Source of the DNA: Sipunculus nudus
Taxonomy: Eukaryota; Annelida; Sipuncula; Golfingiida; Sipunculidae
Reading direction: 5' to 3'
DNA length: 64,000 nt
NCBI GenBank assembly: GCA_026874595.1
Contig: CM049312.1
Location: forward strand, 54,317,429 to 54,381,428
Position 1 is the stretch's first letter, and every line of letters begins with the position of its first letter. Below, piece after piece: positions 62,274 to 64,000 of the stretch. The position numbers were made by a program, and so were the translations under genes. Under the pieces are notes generated by a model that was not told where the DNA came from, ran no database searches, and saw only the letters and a list, made by a program, of their open reading frames with translations.

Positions 62274-64000
62274 CTATTCCAAACAGAATTCACAGGTGTA
62301 ATCGTTATCTTTGCCGTCTGATCCTGCACATTCTTCATGTGCCCATTTGTTGCAAATGCTGCACATGATCCACTCCTCGCCGCTTCTCGATTCAGAATAC
62401 AGCCCGGAACAGTAGATACATTGGACATCCTCATCTCTTGAATGCTTTTTAACCATTTTTTTCGTCATTCTGTTATCCATTGTTTTTCTAGATTTTCTTT
62501 TACCAAATTTTTTTTAATCTTTTCCTGATCTTTACCTGCGGGACTCTTGGACTTGGTTGGACCATTACTTTTTTTGGAACCAAACGAAAGGAACTTTCTT
62601 GAACCACATGAAGACTTCTTTACATTCTTAACGACATCCAGTCGCAGTTCTTTAAAATAAGGACTGCTCGTCAAAATGACAGTCTTGCCCATTTTGAAAC
62701 CTTGTCTCCTTGGAGCAGTCTGTTGAACCTTAGGAACTCCCATTATGTCTGATGGGGATACATAATTAGACCGCTGCATGTCAGAGTTTAGTGATGCAGA
62801 CGATCTTGATCCATCTGTTACTGATGGAGAGATTACCGCCTCAGACGGGCCTGGGTATGGTGAGGGCGCCTGAGATGGGCTTGGAGCTGGTGATTCCGCC
62901 TGATAGGTCTGCTGGTGGTGGTGCAGCCACTGATTGGCCTGCAGATGGGGGTTCTTCAACAGATTGGGCTGTCGCTGACTGTGCCGCCACAGATGGACCT
63001 GGAGTTTGTGGGCTGGCCTTGGACAGGGATGGGGTTGGTAGTATTGACTGAGATTCCACCGGAGCTGTTGCTGTTGCCTTTTGGGAGGCTGGAGCCGATG
63101 GGGCTGCCTAAATGGTGCTTGGAGCTCTCTGTGCCGTAGCTGACGTTAATGGTGTTGTCTGATCGCGTGAAGGCTTCTCTGTGGTGTCGGCAGCTGCGGG
63201 CATATGCTCTGGGAAAATGTTGGGGTGAAAGGGACAAATGCCAGTCTTTGGAAATCCATTAACAGGTGTCGATGAAGTAGCAGCTTTCTGGTAGGCAGTG
63301 CCAAAAAGTGCAGCGACCTGGTAGATGGTTATGACTTTCCCTGGGTGGTTCCTGAGTACACACCGACTTCCTGTTCATAATACGTGTTTAGAGGACCCAG
63401 ACACGAAACGTCAAGGGGTTGTTGGCGGTGCGATGTGTGTGGTGGGATAACAAGCATATGCACATGATTCTGTCTCGCCATTTCAATTAAGGCGATGTTC
63501 TTGGTGTGGGTAGCATGACCATCGAAAATTAGGAGGACTGGATCTTCAGCCGTTGGTTTTGCGTGCCGCAGGAAAAGGGGGAACCACTTCTATGCGAATA
63601 TTTCTGACTGCATCCATCCAGATGGATGACAGGAGATGAGAGTTTCTGGAGGAGCTCCTATTTCAAACAGGGGATTTTGATTATTTCTGGGGAAGATCAG
63701 TAGTGGGGCAATTTAATTTCCAAGACCTTTGAAGCAAATTTCTGCCGTCACCAAAGTTCCTCGCTCTGCCGAGGAGAGAGCGCAAACCTGTTTCTTGCCC
63801 TTGAGGGGATAACTTAAGACGTTTTGTTTTGCAATGTTATGACTGCTTCATTACTGTTATAGATGCGGCTTCGTTGAAAATGATAAGTATCATACAGTGA
63901 GCCCAACAGCCTGTAAAATTCCTACACTGCTACTTTGTTGAACACAGCTGCTCTTGCAGCAATGTCTTGTGCGTTTCAAAAACGAATAAACAAAATCTTC
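62274..64000 (-). pseudogene. pogo/Tigger-family DDE transposase with C-terminal PHD-type finger, broken and cut by the window end
   Basis: Reading leftwards from 64000, split over several frames: IYNSNEAV (first Asp block, degenerate), KVLEIK-type middle, then PVLLIFDGHATHTKNIALIE (second Asp block), MLVIPPHTSHRQQPLDVSCL and ITIYQVAALFGTAYQKAATS. A Pro/Ser/Gln-rich spacer follows, then FKMGKTVILTSSPY, a Tigger tail block. The end is a zinc finger (CIYC..., WIMCSICNKWAHEEC, YTCEFC). These match DDE-1 superfamily pogo transposases that carry a PHD-like C-terminus. Frameshifts include one near 62465-62480 at an A-run, plus several in the catalytic half. Its ends are not visible, so I cannot tie it to the element at 6279. 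Confidence 0.8.

Noticed and set aside
62791-63139. Plus-strand frames of 74-86 codons rich in Gly/Pro/Leu
   Set aside because: Antisense shadows of the Pro/Ser/Gln-rich linker of the minus-strand transposase pseudogene.

Overview
This is an AT-rich animal genomic window with long introns, abundant (TA)n tracts and many decayed transposons. It is most likely from a mollusc, possibly a bivalve. That inference rests on the metazoan gene structure and on a Helitron-type element with a core of ~180-bp tandem repeats, an architecture known from bivalve 'pearl'/Helentron-like families. Nothing here is bacterial or viral-genomic.

The main gene is on the + strand, from 29499 to 59650. I reconstructed 19 coding exons by following splice sites and reading phase. 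They join without a stop into a 695-residue protein recognisable as the mitochondrial Na+/Ca2+(Li+) exchanger NCLX (SLC8B1, formerly SLC24A6). Both alpha-repeat signatures are present (AFGNGAPD and AWGNSIGD). Intron 1 is about 13 kb and intron 7 about 5.3 kb, and both hold retrotransposons. Two introns carry the minor (U12) spliceosome signature: intron 4 is AT-AC (ATATCCTTTT ... CCTTAAC ... AC) and intron 17 is GT-AG (GTATCCTTTC ... CCTTAAC ... AG).

Left flank (1-29 kb): the last coding exon of an unidentified gene (9-550) with its 3'UTR and poly(A) signal, then gene-poor repeat territory. In order this holds a 54-bp-arm hairpin, a ~310-bp MITE, a Helitron-like element with 12 x ~180 bp repeats, a pogo/Tigger-type element with TA target duplication, a 280-bp dimeric tandem array, a hAT element containing a diverged LTR, a candidate solo LTR, two further hAT elements with 8-bp target duplications, one copy of a GGCC-ended MITE, and a 280-bp direct duplication.

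Intron 1 of NCLX (29.7-42.8 kb) contains a ~0.9-kb duplicated segment in two copies. One copy is interrupted at its (TA)n tract by a minus-strand Ty3/gypsy retrotransposon whose domain order is protease-integrase-RT-RNaseH (Gmr1-like) and by an 847-bp foldback element. The other copy is uninterrupted. A GC-rich foldback flanked by TTAA and a tRNA-derived SINE-like fragment follow. Later introns hold hAT-like remnants, a 115-bp tandem repeat, a dead plus-strand gypsy element, a second gypsy pol fragment and two copies of the GGCC MITE.

Right end (62.3-64 kb): a frameshifted pogo/Tigger-family DDE transposase pseudogene on the minus strand with a C-terminal PHD-type zinc finger; it runs out of the window.

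I found no evidence of an undescribed multi-gene system. The strongest items are the two U12 introns in one NCLX gene, the Gmr1-order retroelement and the paralogous empty site.
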